A DNA stretch of 64,000 nt from Paramecium octaurelia (Eukaryota; Ciliophora; Oligohymenophorea; Peniculida; Parameciidae). Location: contig CAJJDP010000023.1 of the NCBI GenBank assembly GCA_905182995.1, forward strand, positions 595,474-659,473. Direction: 5' to 3'. The translations under genes and the position numbers were made by a program. Below the pieces are notes generated by a model. It made no database searches. It was not told the origin of the DNA and worked only from the letters and a program-made list of their open reading frames with translations. Below, piece by piece: positions 23,593-35,984 of the stretch. Every line of letters starts with the position of its first letter. Position 1 is the first letter of the stretch.

Positions 23593-23687
23593 AAGAAAGT
23601 GATTTTAATTAAATTATATATTCCATCTGATATTTTTCTGACTATTTTTAAAGTACATAATTATTTCATTTTCAGAATCACTAAATA

Positions 23688-25114
23688 ATGAATATTGTAT
23701 AGAAAAAGCGGGAAGAATTTTCAATCAACATCAGGAAGTAAAAGAGAGAAGAATTGTTTAAATCCAAGAGAGTCTCTAATACCCAATATTTACCATTTTC
23801 TGATATTGCTACAATGCAATCAGAAATCTATTAGAATGCATATTACTAAAAATAGTGTCCAAACAATGTTTAACTTAATGAAACTATCTAAAAGATTTTT
23901 AAAATATCTGAATTAGCAGATGCATTTAATTAGCACGATTGCGAAAAAAATTATGATACTTCTTCTGATGTTGATATTATATTTGACATAATTGGCAAAG
24001 GATATCCAGTCCTAGATGTATTAAATTTTATTTATTTAAGAGGGCCTGCTTGTAAATATTACTATCCTTCACACTTCCAAGTCATTTAACATGCAAACCA
24101 ATATTAAAATATATACCTACATTGTTGAAGTTTTTCAATGAAACTCAGTATGAGGAACTCTAATAGACAGTTCTGTTCATTTTCTCAAATCTAGCAGCCG
24201 ACTGTTATTAATGCAGAGATGCCATTTTAATCTATGAAATACCTTAGGCAGTATTTTAAGCAATTCATTAAACCACAAATGAATTAATGAATGATCTAGC
24301 TCAAATTCTAATTAATATCTCAAGAACTCAACCTCTAATGTCGAATTTCAACTAAATTTAAATGATTAAATTATGCTGGCAACTATTTCCTTTTTTATAG
24401 GGCCATGAATACATAGCTGGAATCTTGTAACTCATTTAAAAAATTTGTTAGAAGGATAAGAACTTATTAGATATGAATTTCCTTAGTAGTATTTGTTAGG
24501 ATCACACAAATTCTGATCTATACCTTAATGAAATACTAGCTTTAATTAAAATTATGTCATATTTTGACAGAAACAGATACGAGCAAATCGAAAACAATAT
24601 CCTAAATTTTATAATAGTTAAAGTAAATAAAATTCTATTGAATGGAAACTTAGATAAACATTTTTAAAAGTAGATCAATAAAATGTTGAGTATTTTCACA
24701 AATATGATTGTTGAAAACCCTAAAATTATCTATATTGCCCTTGATACTAATATCATGCAACTATTTAGATTCAATGAATAATTATAAGAAACCTATAAAG
24801 AGATCTTTTGTAGCATTTATTATTTTTCCTTTTATTATTAGGTCATCAACAATTTAAATTAAAGCCAAATAAAATAATTTATATAATTGTTTTAGCCGAT
24901 TTAATAATTGATAAACTTGTTAGATTAAAACATGAATAGTTCTGATATTATCATAGATATTTTAAGAATCATAGAGATTATTTTACAATAAGACAAAGAA
25001 TCTATATCTGTGTTTATAAAATAAAATGGGGAATAATATCTAGCTGAATTATCCTAACATGAAAATGAGGAGGTTTATAAAATATGTGAAAGCATTTTTG
25101 AAATCATTAATTGA
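23688..25114 (+). CDS. Importin-alpha-like nuclear import receptor
   Basis: 467 aa after one 23-nt intron. The N-terminus matches an importin-beta-binding domain: 'KKREEFSINIRKQKREELF' with 'KSKR' after it. The rest is all-helical and reads as Armadillo repeats ('LLKFFNETQYEELQQTVL', 'FIFSNLAADCYQCRDAI', 'QILINISRTQPLM'). Importin-alpha binds basic nuclear localisation signals and hands cargo to importin-beta. The family's usual 'W.....N' NLS-binding ladder is hard to see, and the length is slightly short, so this may be a divergent paralogue with altered cargo preference. Confidence 0.8.
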
Positions 25115-25323
25115 GTTTATTTTATTTTTGAATTTTTGAATATAAACAATTACTATTCTAATAGTACACAATTATTTTGTCAATATCTGCTAATTAAGAA
25201 TTCCAATTTAGGGGCAGATCTCACTTCTTTGATTCAAAAAGTAGTGATTTAAGCATTACAAGAAAGTTTCTGAGCTTTCTCGTAATATTTAACAGATCAA
25301 TTAATTAATTTATATAACAATTC

Positions 25324-25632
25324 ATGGATGGGACTGCAATAACATAGCTGAAAACTTAATTATAAAAACTAAAAGAGGAAAAAGAAGAGCTATAGAATGA
25401 TGTCCAAGAAGAAAGGACTGTCGTGGCTCAAATGTAATCAGAATTAGCACAACTTAAATAATAATAATAAATGTAAGGAGGGTAATTGCGAGATAAAGAA
25501 TTAGCACTTTAGGATTACAATCGTATGATTAAGGAAAGTGAAACTATATTGAAAAAGTTAATTGAAACATCTAGTAATTTTTTAAAGACCTTGGAAGGGG
25601 AAACAAGTAAGTTAAAGAATCAAAAAAAATGA
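25324..25632 (+). CDS. Small coiled-coil protein
   Basis: 102 aa, no intron, TGA at 25630-25632. Almost entirely one coiled coil ('LKEEKEELQNDVQEER', 'LKKLIETSSNFLKTLEG') with a run of four Gln encoded by TAA. No signal peptide. Family not recognised. Confidence 0.7.
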
Positions 25633-25952
25633 AAATATCAAAAAATATTTATTACCATCATTCTATTTAATATAAAATTTCTTTTGTTTATATTTCAAAG
25701 AACTTTAGATTTTAAATTTCATTAAATTATCCACTTTCTTAATATTTCAATTGCAATAAATAATTTATTTTAATAAAAATTTAAGAAAATAAAACAGCAA
25801 ATGCTTTTATGTTGGAATTTCATGAACAATTTAGAATTGAAATTTGAAATAAATGGAGAAAAAGAAATATCTCTAATTTATTATAATTTTACTTATATAA
25901 ACTAACATTTAATATAAATAAAATCAAATTGAATTGTTTTCTTTCGAAAAAA
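25633..25952. other. Intergenic spacer
   Basis: 320 bp, over 80% A+T by eye. I see no gene or structured element. Confidence 0.5.
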
Positions 25953-26294
25953 ATGTCTTAATTTTAAACTTTAGACTTGGGGATTTCTAGTGAAACCAAA
26001 TCTATAATCCATAAATCTATACTGAAAAATCCATAGCGGTGTTTTCATCAAAGTAAAATTAGATTGGATTGGGCAGGGAATTAAGTAGTCAAAGGTGGAC
26101 TCCATAAAATAGTTTTCTTAAACTAAGATGACACTCCTCGAACATTTATGGATATATTAACAAATGATTTTACGGAATCATGTGATGCTGTAGCTAACAA
26201 AAAAAAAAAAAACCTTAATTAATAATAAGCAGAAAATTTTATCAAAAATCAGTGTGAGGAAAGTTAATAATCTAATTGTTGTTTAATTTAATGA
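25953..26294 (+). CDS. Small protein with C-terminal CaaX box
   Basis: 113 aa, no intron, TGA at 26292-26294. The protein ends 'CCLIQ', a CaaX prenylation motif (Cys-Leu-Ile-Gln) with an extra adjacent Cys that could be palmitoylated. The last residue is encoded by TAA, so the motif exists only with the ciliate code. The middle contains 'RLDWAGNQVVKGGLHKIVF' and a tract of 14 A's encoding consecutive Lys, a potential slippage site. No catalytic domain is recognised; a small lipid-anchored membrane protein is the best inference. Confidence 0.7.
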
Positions 26295-26428
26295 ATTATT
26301 TTTACCTATTTGAATATTGTATTAAATATATATTAAATAGTTCTTCTGGCTTGAAGTATTATATTAATTTGTAGTAATTATATATGATAAATAAATACAA
26401 ATAATAATAATAAGTTATACGAATTCAA

Positions 26429-28106
26429 TCAAATTAGGCGTTGTTTTTAAAAGAGTTCCTAGAATATCTATTTGATAAGGATCAATCTGTGAGATGTTTC
26501 GTCATCAGTAGTAACACATTAATCTTATGATAGTTTTCTTAAGGTAAGTGGTTGTTGGAATGAGTGATGCTTATTGAGGTATTCTGAGGCTTCATAGTTA
26601 TGGAGAAGCAGGATTGATTCTTTGATTTTGCTGCAATCAGTTTCTTAGTATTAAAAACTGTATTTAATTTCATCAATAGATTTACAAATTTAATTTTTAC
26701 TTTCTGATCCTCTTGTTTATAGATCCTTTAAACCTAGGAATGAACATGCAAGCGAAGTATACGGATCTGTTTACTTTCTACTTTTTATTGCCATTTTAAA
26801 TATTTCTGAATTCAAATTGTTTCCTATTTTCTTAACGTGGACATTAATAACTTATATCAAGTTTAATAATGGAGCTGATATGTATCTTATTAAACTAGTG
26901 GTTAAAAGTAGTAAGAATATGCATACTCCAACATATATTTACACCTCTTTGATCATACTCTTCTTAATTGTGTCAACCAGACCTTACAATTTCTCACCAA
27001 TTTCTATTTCATAACTCATATTTTTGAAACTTAAAAATACTTTGATCATCTTACACAATTAAAGTTAGGTTCTCCTTTGCAAAGTTAAAAGCATTTACAA
27101 AGACAGGTTTCTTAAAAATTTTATTCTCAAGATAAAAATAAGTTTCTACTGCATGTTTCTACTTGGAATTCTTTTACACTAAGTCCCAATCTGACTAATT
27201 AAATCCTGTATATGTTTCATTAGTAATTGTAATAAGCATATTAGTTTTTGATATGGATGGCATAGTTGTCAGAATAATATCTCCATTTTAATTGACCAAA
27301 AATATACTCATTGGTATACTCTGGATATTTTTGTCATAAATTTCCTAGAGTTAAGAGGTAATCCCAAATAAGGTTGAATTAATAATCAAGGAATATGTCA
27401 ATGAAAAATACGGCATGAAACTTCGTACTGATATGTAGATTGGAGAGTAAAAATATTCTGAATTGGGATTAATCTCATATTGGGCAATATGGTTCATATA
27501 CCTAAATATTATTTCAATGTTACCAAGGTCTAGTACTTGGGTCATAATTTTTGTATTTATACATTCTAGGATATTGTGCGAATATTTAATTTTTTGGTAC
27601 ATCAATAAATGATATCTTATTTTATTCATCCCCTAGAAACACTTAGGAGAATGGAATCAATAAGGAAATGGTTTAATTGAGTAAAATTGCTTGACTGTCA
27701 TATTGTTTTGTGTATAGTCCTTAACAAAAGATGTCTGAATTATAAATTATATTATCCTCGCTAATCTCTTCTTATTCAACACAATCTTAAAATTAATTCA
27801 CTTTGATTTGGTACTAGGATTGCTTCTATATCAATTAATAAAACATTTATTACGAATGCCATAGATTTAAAATTGCTAATTATAATTGCCACAATTTATA
27901 CTCTGATAATTTTTCTATTGAATGTAAAGACGTAATTCTCTTGAGATATTATTTACAAGGTTCTTCTCTTATTTTAAAGTTAGTTCTTGTTCCACGTCTT
28001 GAATGTAAGAAAAGAATATCGCTTATTGTATATGTCCTGTTGTCATGACAAGTAAAACGGCAAGTATTATTATTAACAGGTTAACTATTATTATCTAGTT
28101 ACTCAT
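26429..28106 (-). CDS. Cache-domain transmembrane receptor-like protein
   Basis: 534 aa after introns of 26, 22 and 25 nt. It starts with an N-terminal signal-anchor ('IIIVNLLIIILAVLLVMTT'), followed by a ~340-residue extracellular region with double-Cache features: 'YPRMYKYKNYDPSTRPWYM', 'SEYFYSPIYISV' and 'SIPMSIFLVNQNGDIILTT'. A second TM segment ('IYVGVCIFLLLLTTSLIRY') leads to a HAMP-like start and a ~170-residue Cys/Gln/Ser-containing cytosolic tail. Cache domains bind small ligands in bacterial and eukaryotic receptors. No kinase, cyclase or other effector follows, so signalling would need a partner. Confidence 0.85.
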
Positions 28107-29028
28107 TCTGAGATTCTTAAACCACAAAATTAGTTTATTGAGCATGAATAATTTAAATATTTATATTACAAGATTTAATAAGGAATTATTAATTATGTAA
28201 CAATATATTTTATACATTATAATCTTATAATTAAAGCGTCTAAAAATAGCATTTATTAATCCTCTTTTTTTGAATAAAGTGTTTATACAGTATTATTTAC
28301 CTAAATTTCTCAAGGAGACTAAATTAGAATTATACGGTAATCTCAATCAGAGAATGGCTATGACTATCAAGAATATAAAAAATTAATTATTAATGACAAT
28401 ATTCATTTTTCTTAATAAATAAAAGTTACTTTTATATTTGATATTCAAGATTACTTAAAATATCCTTTTTTTTGAAGGTGTAATCAAAAGTAACATTACT
28501 ATTTCACTTCAAACTATCAAAATCTGATATTTTTTTGCATAACCTAATAAAGTCTTCATTCTCAAAACCCTTATCTAATTTTATTTTTTGTATTCTTACT
28601 ATTGCAATATATTTTCCTAATTTAACTCCTATGAGTTTAATATGAAGCATTTGATTCATCGACTTAGTAATATTAACTCAAATCCAGATTTGAATATAAC
28701 TATAATTAATAGTCAATACATACTGTACAAAAATTAATTATATTTTATTAAATAACTATAGTTATATAAACAACATCTGATTACTTTTTTAAAAATTAAT
28801 TCATAAACCTTAAATTTTTATTGCTAAACTCTGTTTTTATGACTGACAATTACATACAGATCATCTACTTGTCTTAAGGTAAATTCGATAAAGAGTTTTA
28901 TTGCTATTACAAAAGAGTGATAAATAAAAATATAAGAAATTATAATATAAGACTTATTTTAGAATAGAAGTGAAATGGATTACAATATAGAATTGAGTAT
29001 TTTTTAAATTATGATTTTTGAATATAGT
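28107..29028. other. Long intergenic region with coding-like fragments
   Basis: 922 bp between the starts and stops of two minus-strand genes. It contains the 51-codon frame listed separately (28504-28659). Past that frame's TGA, a further stretch in the same minus-strand frame has protein-like composition ('DILSNLEYQIQKQLLF'). This may be a decaying gene. Confidence 0.4.
28504..28659 (-). CDS. Short frame, possible gene remnant
   Basis: A 51-codon frame from ATG 28659 to TGA 28504-28506. It reads 'IGVKLGKYIAIVRIQKIKL' then 'GFENEDFIRLCKKISDFD'. The composition looks like real protein, but it is short and matches nothing I know. It might be the remains of an older gene or a small protein. 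Confidence 0.25.
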   Translation of the reverse strand: MNQMLHIKLIGVKLGKYIAIVRIQKIKLDKGFENEDFIRLCKKISDFDSLK

Positions 29029-30026
29029 TCATTCTTTTTACTATTCAATTAGGTTGGTATAATTATTTTGTGGATCACTTTACCTTCCAATGAAATGCAT
29101 GGTTTCATTGTGATGAACGAATGGAGTTTTACATTCCTAAAATTCATTAAAGTAAGATGTATGATCTGAAATAGAATACCACCAAAGACTGTTTGAACAA
29201 GTGTCATCCTCTACCAATCCTTATTAACAAAGCTTGAAAGAAGTGTTTTCTTCATTATACCACACTTCTTATGGTAAATGGGAATAATAAAAATTCATTG
29301 GAGGTGTATGAACTACAGTATCTGCATTATGAGTAACTCTCCATTATTCCTTGGGAATTACATAATTGATAAACCAAGTGGCAAATTCTATGTTGCCTAC
29401 TCTTGGAGCTCCATAGGTGAAAAAGTTGTCTACTTAAATTCCGAGCCTTGTGACGTCAACTGCCATCAATGCCGCAATGGCACCTCCTAATGAATGACCA
29501 GTAATTAAAACTTTTGATTTGGGAAATTTCTATCTGAGTGTTGTAGTGCAATTAATCATTTCATTAGAAATTGCCGTGTAGGTTTCCCAAAATCCAAGAT
29601 GAACAGCACAATCTTTACAGTCTCCAAATTCTTATTTAAAGAACTTTACGTTGTTGATCCAATTGGTTAAATCCTAAGTACCTAATTTGAGTCACATATT
29701 CAATTACTTCTATAAACTAATACGATATAATTTTCCTTAGGATTATAACCACAATAGGCTTAACTTGAATAGTTCCCTGCGAAAGCTTGAACATCAACCA
29801 TATCAGGATGTTATTCACAATAATATCCGCAATCCCATTTAGCTATTTCCTCAGGATGACATACAGCAATCTTAGTATAATGAAAGAATTTCTAAGCCTA
29901 AGAATGTGAATATATTTGATTCTCATTAGATTTATGGTTGAAGACTTTTTCAAATAATTGCTCTATAAATCCTTTCTCTGCATAAGAAACACAAAAGAGA
30001 AGCAGCAGTACAAATAAATGTTTCAT
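29029..30026 (-). CDS. Secreted class 3 lipase
   Basis: 323 aa after one 26-nt intron. Signal peptide 'MKHLFVLLLLFCVSYA'. The alpha/beta-hydrolase core shows the nucleophile elbow 'VLITGHSLGGAIA' (GxSxG), the preceding 'WINNVKFFKQEFGDC' and 'VHLGFWETY', and the following 'FFTYGAPRVGN'. The acid of the triad sits in 'HNADTVVHTPP' and a His is plausible at 'SISDHTSYF'. Cysteines are frequent, as in secreted proteins. It likely hydrolyses acylglycerols in food vacuoles or the medium. Length is typical for fungal and ciliate class 3 lipases. Confidence 0.95.
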
Positions 30027-30334
30027 TCTAAATATTAAATTTCTTATTAAATGAATACAATAATTTACGATTATATTATATGCATTTTAAAAAATTACAA
30101 TAGAACTATTGGAAATTCTTAATAAATAGATAAAACAACTGTGGATCAAGTCCTCTTTCAATACTGAATATAAATACACATTTCTTCTAAGATCTTACAA
30201 ATATTTACACAATCACATAGCATGAAGGTTCATATTGTGCTTAATATAAAATGCAAGAATTCTAACATTCTCTATATATTTGATTAATAAAATTTGATTA
30301 TGTATTATTTAAATGAATATATTCTTAATTAAAT
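30027..30334. other. Divergent promoter region (lipase / flippase)
   Basis: 308 bp of AT-rich DNA between divergent start codons. No defined motif recognised. Confidence 0.5.
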
Positions 30335-33300
30335 ATGAAGAACACCTTTTTTCATAAAATTAAAAGATTATTTAGAGGGTATTATTGATCTATAAATTCA
30401 TTAGTTCTCCAAATGAGTGGAAAAATCTACCAAAAAGAGTAATACGTCCAGGATTGGGTGATCAACTTCTGCCAAATAATAGAGTGATCACTAGCAAATA
30501 TACTATTTTTACTTTCCTTCCTCTAAATTTGGTGGAATAATTCAGCAAGATGGCTAATATTTATTTTTTGATAGTTGGAATATTATAGATGGTTTTAGAT
30601 CTCTCTATCATTAGATTCCTGCAATTACAGTGTCTGATGGGTTACCGACTGAATATACTCCTTTAGTGGTCATAGTAATAGCAACAGCAATCAAAGATCT
30701 TTTGGAAGATTTGCAAAGACACAAGGCTGACAGAAAGGAAAACAATACAATAATATCTGGCAAAAAAAGCTAAGATATAAGAGTTGGTGAGTATATTAGG
30801 ATTAATCCTAATGAGCAGATCCCAGCAGATATTTTATTATTGAATTAAGAATGTTATGTTGAAACCTCCTAATTGGATGGGGAAACAACTCTTAAACCTA
30901 AGCAACCAATAACTGAGAATATTGAATATGTAGAAGCTGCAGGACCAAACCCATATTTATATTAGTTTAGTGGTTCCATAAATGGGTAGAAGCCATTAAA
31001 TGAGCACAATCTATTACTTAGGGGTTCATGTTTAAAGAGTCTAGATCCAATTGATGGGATTGTAATCTACACTGGGCATCAGACGAAGATTCTGCTGAAC
31101 TCGCACAACCCAAGAGGTAAGGCAACAAAGATGTAATAAGTTATGAATAGATTAATTTTATACTTATTTGTAGGCTAGTGGCTTTTATGTATTTTCTGTG
31201 CTTCTTATTTTACAGTAGCTCTGAGCATCAAGAAACAAGACTTAGATTATCTTTATTTAATTCAACCTGAGGTTACTTCTTTACTTTACTTTAGTAATTT
31301 TTGTCAGAGTGTTGGAAATTGGTTTTTGCTTTTTGTAAACTTTGTTCCAATAAGTTTGATGTTGACTCTGGAGATGATCAGATTGTTTTAGGCATATTTT
31401 ATTATTAAAGATCCAGAGATGGGTCCAAATACAAAGGTTTAATCCTCCAATTTAAATGATGATCTCGGACAAATCAATCATATTTTCTCTGATAAAACTG
31501 GTACTTTAACAGCCAATTAGATGACCTTAAGGTAATATATATTTAAGAACTAAAATATCGACTTGCAAAGAGAGGATTCTCAATTAATATTCAATGAGGA
31601 GAATATTATCTATTTACTTCAATTCATACTTTGTAATGATATCAAAGTAAAAAATGGGAATGTACTATCCTCTTCAAGTGATGAAATGGCTTTAATAAAC
31701 TACTTCTTGAATCAAGGACTCTAAATCTCAGAAGATGGTAAAAATTACCTCATCAATATATAAAATAAAGTGTACTATAGAATTGAGAAGGTCTATCTAA
31801 TTCCATTTAGTAGTGATAGAAAGCGAATGTCAATCGTGTTAAGATTTTAAGAAAAACTCTACATATTTTGCAAAGGAGCAGACAGTATTATCTTGTAAAG
31901 AATAAAATAAACTGCAAATCATTAGGAAACTATCATATCTTTTAGCTAGGCTTATGCTAATCAGGGTTTGAGAGTGCTGTTATTCTCTTACAAAGAATTA
32001 GAAGAATAGGAATTCGCTGAATGGCTAGAGATATACGAAAGAACTCTGATATAATAGGATGAACGGATGTTGGAATAGTTGCAAAATCAGCTCGAAACCA
32101 ATCTTGTTCTTTCGGGGGCAAGTGGTGTTGAGGACATTCTAAGTGAGCATGTTTAAGAGACTATAATTGAACTCTAATATGCTAATATCTAAATATGGAT
32201 GATTACAGGAGACTCCTTTGCTACAGCTAAGGGAGTAGCCAAGAAAATTGGATTGATGAGTTCAAGATCAAAATCTATATTAGTTGAACATTAAACAATT
32301 AGTTAAATTGAGAGTTTAGTATTAGAGTCAGAAAAAAATGTTTCCAACTAATATGAAATTAGTTTAGTGATATTGGGTAAAATTCTAATTGAGTATTCAA
32401 TGGAAGACAAGTTTAGATTAATAAAGTTAGCAAAGGAATGTTAATGCGTAATTTTTAGTCGTGTCTCCCCTAAATAGAAGAGAGAAGTAGTAGAACTATT
32501 TTAAAAATGCTTCCCAAATCTTTGCACATTGGCAATAGGAGATGGTGCCAATGATGTTAATATGATAACTGAAGCAAATGTAGGAATAGGAGTTTGTGGT
32601 GTTGAAGGGTTATAGGCTGCAAGAGCATCAGATTATGCGATTCCTCTATTTAAATGTTTACAGTAGTTGCTTCTATTTCATGGTAGAGAGTGTTATAGAA
32701 GAAATACTTAAGTAGTGACCTACAACTTTTACAAAAATGTATTGTACTTGATACCCTAATTTTGGTTTGGCTTATATAGTCAATTTTCAGCATAGTCGAT
32801 CTATGATTTTTACGTGTTTCAATGCTACAATTTCATGTTTACATCATTGCCCATTATCGTTTATGGAGTATTCGATATCAAATTCAATGATACTATGCCG
32901 AATAAGTATTAATTTGGACAACAAGGGGGGTATTTGAATTTCAAAGTGTTCCTCCTATCATTATTAGAAGGAGTCTATCAAAGTTTGATAGTCTTCTTCT
33001 TTTGTTTTTATTTTTTAAACACATCATCTTCGAGTGGATTCGAGTATGGATTGTTAGTTCAAGGATAAATAATATTTTTCATTTGCATTTTTGTGGCGAA
33101 TACCAAAATTCTACTTCTTTCACATTAAATTCAAGTTTTGTAGATTGTTATACAAACATTGTCATACGTATCTTATATATGTACGATTTTGATATTCAAT
33201 AATGTTGTCGATTATCAACTCTACGGAGTACTTTAAGTGATTTTAACATAAGGGATTACTTATATAATAGTTCCACTTGTATCCTACTTGGCCATTAGTG

Positions 33301-33398
33301 TTATAATATATCAAAAGAAATACTAGTTATTTAAGACCTTAAAAAAAGTGTAGGTGTCATAATCAACAGCAATAAATGCCTCGTTGATAACTTTATGA
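30335..33398 (+). CDS. P4-type ATPase (phospholipid flippase)
   Basis: 1,004 aa after introns of 26 and 23 nt. Motifs in order: the N-terminal '[16 protein letters not shown]' region, actuator motif '[14 protein letters not shown]' (DGET), M4 '[14 protein letters not shown]' with the P4-specific PISL, phosphorylation site '[14 protein letters not shown]', nucleotide-binding 'FCKGADSI', hinge '[14 protein letters not shown]', and '[13 protein letters not shown]'. Ten membrane segments are apparent. P4-ATPases move aminophospholipids to the cytosolic leaflet, usually with a CDC50 subunit that is not encoded nearby. The N-terminus is short compared with animal flippases. The 3' end converges with Atg8, 37 bp away. 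Confidence 0.93.
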
Positions 33399-33435
33399 AG
33401 ATTTTGATTATGAAAAATATATACATATTATCATT

Positions 33436-33869
33436 TCATTTAGATATGAACCCAAAGACTTCTAAATCAGAGTAGGTGATGTATAAGAACCCATCATCTG
33501 GATCCTTCTTTTTCTCATAAATATCCGCCAACTTGACATCTAAGAATAACATTCAATTTATTACACCTTCAGGCAACAACTAATTTCCAATGTGAAAGTA
33601 AAGGGATTGCTTAGGAGAAATCTGTAGAGTGCGTTTTAATGTATCTCGGAATTGAATCATCCTAAAACTCTGAGTGACTAAATATCAACATTATAGAGAT
33701 AAATGTACAATTAGTTTTTCAAGCTTTGAATTTAAGATTTGGGATGTTTCTCCAATATAATAGGAATCATTTCTGGGTTCTGACTCAACTTTTCTTTGAA
33801 CTTAACTTGCCTTTCTTAAATTGAATGCATTTCCTTAAAGTTTTTGTAAGTCTTTTGAGTTTGCTGCAT
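33436..33869 (-). CDS. ATG8: Atg8 (LC3/GABARAP family)
   Basis: 128 aa after introns of 20 and 27 nt. The ubiquitin-like core matches Atg8: 'RQVKFKEKLSQNPEMIPII' then 'EKHPKSQI', 'FRDTLKRTLQISPKQSLYF', 'QLLPEDVKLADIYEKKKDP' and 'GFLYITYSDLEVFG'. The conjugation Gly is followed by a four-residue tail, FISK, to be removed by Atg4. It is attached to phosphatidylethanolamine in autophagosome formation. The middle segment between the two introns ('QLYIYLYNSFRM') is diverged from the usual 'KYLVPSDLTVGQF', so this may be a specialised paralogue or the intron border could be slightly different. Confidence 0.88.
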
Positions 33870-33923
33870 GTGAATTATACTTTGGTATTATTATTATTAT
33901 TAATATACATAAAATAAAATACA

Positions 33924-35957
33924 TCAACGCTTATATTTTTTTCCATCAAATGCTCCTTGGATTTAAGAAAAGGTTGCTTGTTTATCCCATTCCAATAAGA
34001 TGTAATTTTAGTTGCCTACATTCAAGCAATTCAAGATCACATAATTGTGATAAATCAATGCATAATTGTCAACGATATCCAACTTTTATCCTGCATCCTT
34101 CTTCTCTGGTTACAGCATCTTGCTGAATTCTTACTCCTTCACTTCTTTAGGTGGCACTCCTCTTTGATGAAGTCTAATGAAATGATTACTATGATAAATA
34201 ACAATTCTAACTTAGTAAATAATAACATTCTTTTGCTATCCTTGTTGTCAGTGATTGCTCCTCTTATTGGATCCTTCAAGAGAGAAACATTGAGTGGAGA
34301 ATGCATCATGTGTTCCTTGGAATAAGAATTCATTTGCCATAATTGTTCTTTGAAGTCATAATTGTAAATTGCAAAAATATGAGAAGCATAAGTAACAAGT
34401 ATTTTCATGCATTTGCCATTGATTATCAAGATATTAGTGACGTAATTTTGATTAGATCTACAGTCAATTTACTCAACGGTGTTATTAATGACATTCACAG
34501 AAACAAACTTCTGCAAGTAAGGATAGGTGATAATTAATGTTTTTTTGTTAACAAATTTCATTAGTTTTGGTTATCCATGAATTAATTAAGCTATAAATTG
34601 AGATTGTCCATTAATTTTATGTTTGAATAGTTTATCATCTTTGTCAATACTATAAAATGTATTCTAAGAGTGATCAAACTCCATACATTTGAAATGTGGA
34701 TACACTTAATATTTTTTGAATTGCTTATCCACTTCATTCATCATAACAGTCTAGTCACTTTATCCATAACACAATAAATTTTTAGTCAATTTAATAAAAT
34801 GAGCTGGTTTCTAGAGTTTGAATTCGCACCAATAAATAGGATCAGATTCAATGTCATAAGAGAGCAAATCGATAGAATCATACTTATTAATTGCAATATA
34901 TTGATGATTACAAATGAACTGCTCACTTCTGGGAATAGTGAAAATGTGTGTAAACTAATTTTATTACAGTAACTAACCATTAGCATCTAATTTATAATAA
35001 CAAATATCAGTATTCAAACCTCCAGATATTAGGATGTTATTCTTAATGAGTTCAAAAGCATAAACATCATGAGATTGTCCTCTTATTTGTTAGGTGATTT
35101 GGTATTGTGATCCATTGTAGGATAAACAAACAATTTTACTATCTACTCCACTCACATAAACATTATTTAGATTTGCATATAAAGTAAGAATATCTGACAT
35201 GTGTGTTTGTATTTGTTGAATTTCCGTATTAAATTAAGTCTCATAAATAATGACACTTCCATTGGATGATCCAATGAATAGATTATTATTGCAAATGCAC
35301 AATTTCCACGGAATAATAACATTGGCTTTGGCAATTTTGGAACTACTTATATTGAGTTGCCAAGTTTACTATTGTAGTAATGTCTTTTAAGTTAATTATC
35401 TGATAGATCCATTAGAGAATGATGCGTACACATACTCTTTATTGATAGCAATTGATAAACATTGGCAATCTAATTGTTGTGATTGTTGAATTTGATATAC
35501 TTTATTGTTTTAATAATCGAATTTTCTGATTGAACCATCACTACATGCGCATAAAAAGTATGTATCAATGGTGGGTATGGATTAATAGATATTAATATTA
35601 TCTGGCAATTAAAAATTATTTAGAGGTTTATAATCGTGAATATTAAACAATGAAATTTGACCACTTAAATATGCGCAAATAAAATCTAGAAATATTATTT
35701 AGATATGTACGTTCTTCATCAATCCAAAAGAGTGAACGAATTTAACTATTGATGGAACAACAAATTGAAATTTGAGTGTATGTTGGATAAGAGTAGATTT
35801 CAATCACTCCATTTTCTTTACCAACCAGCAATAATTGCTAATTAGGATTATTTGAGAGAGCTGTGATGGTTGATGGTAAATATGGAATTTGTTTATGATG
35901 TAAAGAAACATGAGCCTTTTCATATTACTTTTTAATCTGTGGTTGCTCTATTTACAT
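33924..35957 (-). CDS. Utp4/cirhin-like WD40 rRNA-processing factor
   Basis: 661 aa after introns of 25 and 23 nt. The start resembles Utp4/CIRH1A: 'YLPSTITALSNNPNQQLLL' then 'GKENGVIEIYSYP'. Repeating beta-propeller blades follow ('FLCACSDGSIRKFDYQ', 'NLFIGSSNGSVIIYET', 'DILTLYANLNNVYVSGVD', 'NNILISGGLNTDICYY'), and the C-terminus ends 'GAFDGKKYKR'. In other eukaryotes Utp4 belongs to the t-UTP/UtpA part of the small-subunit processome, acting in the nucleolus on pre-18S rRNA. It lies 54 bp upstream of Atg8 on the same strand and begins 27 bp after the lectin stop. Confidence 0.85.
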
Positions 35958-35984
35958 TATTTTAAATTATATAAAATATATATG

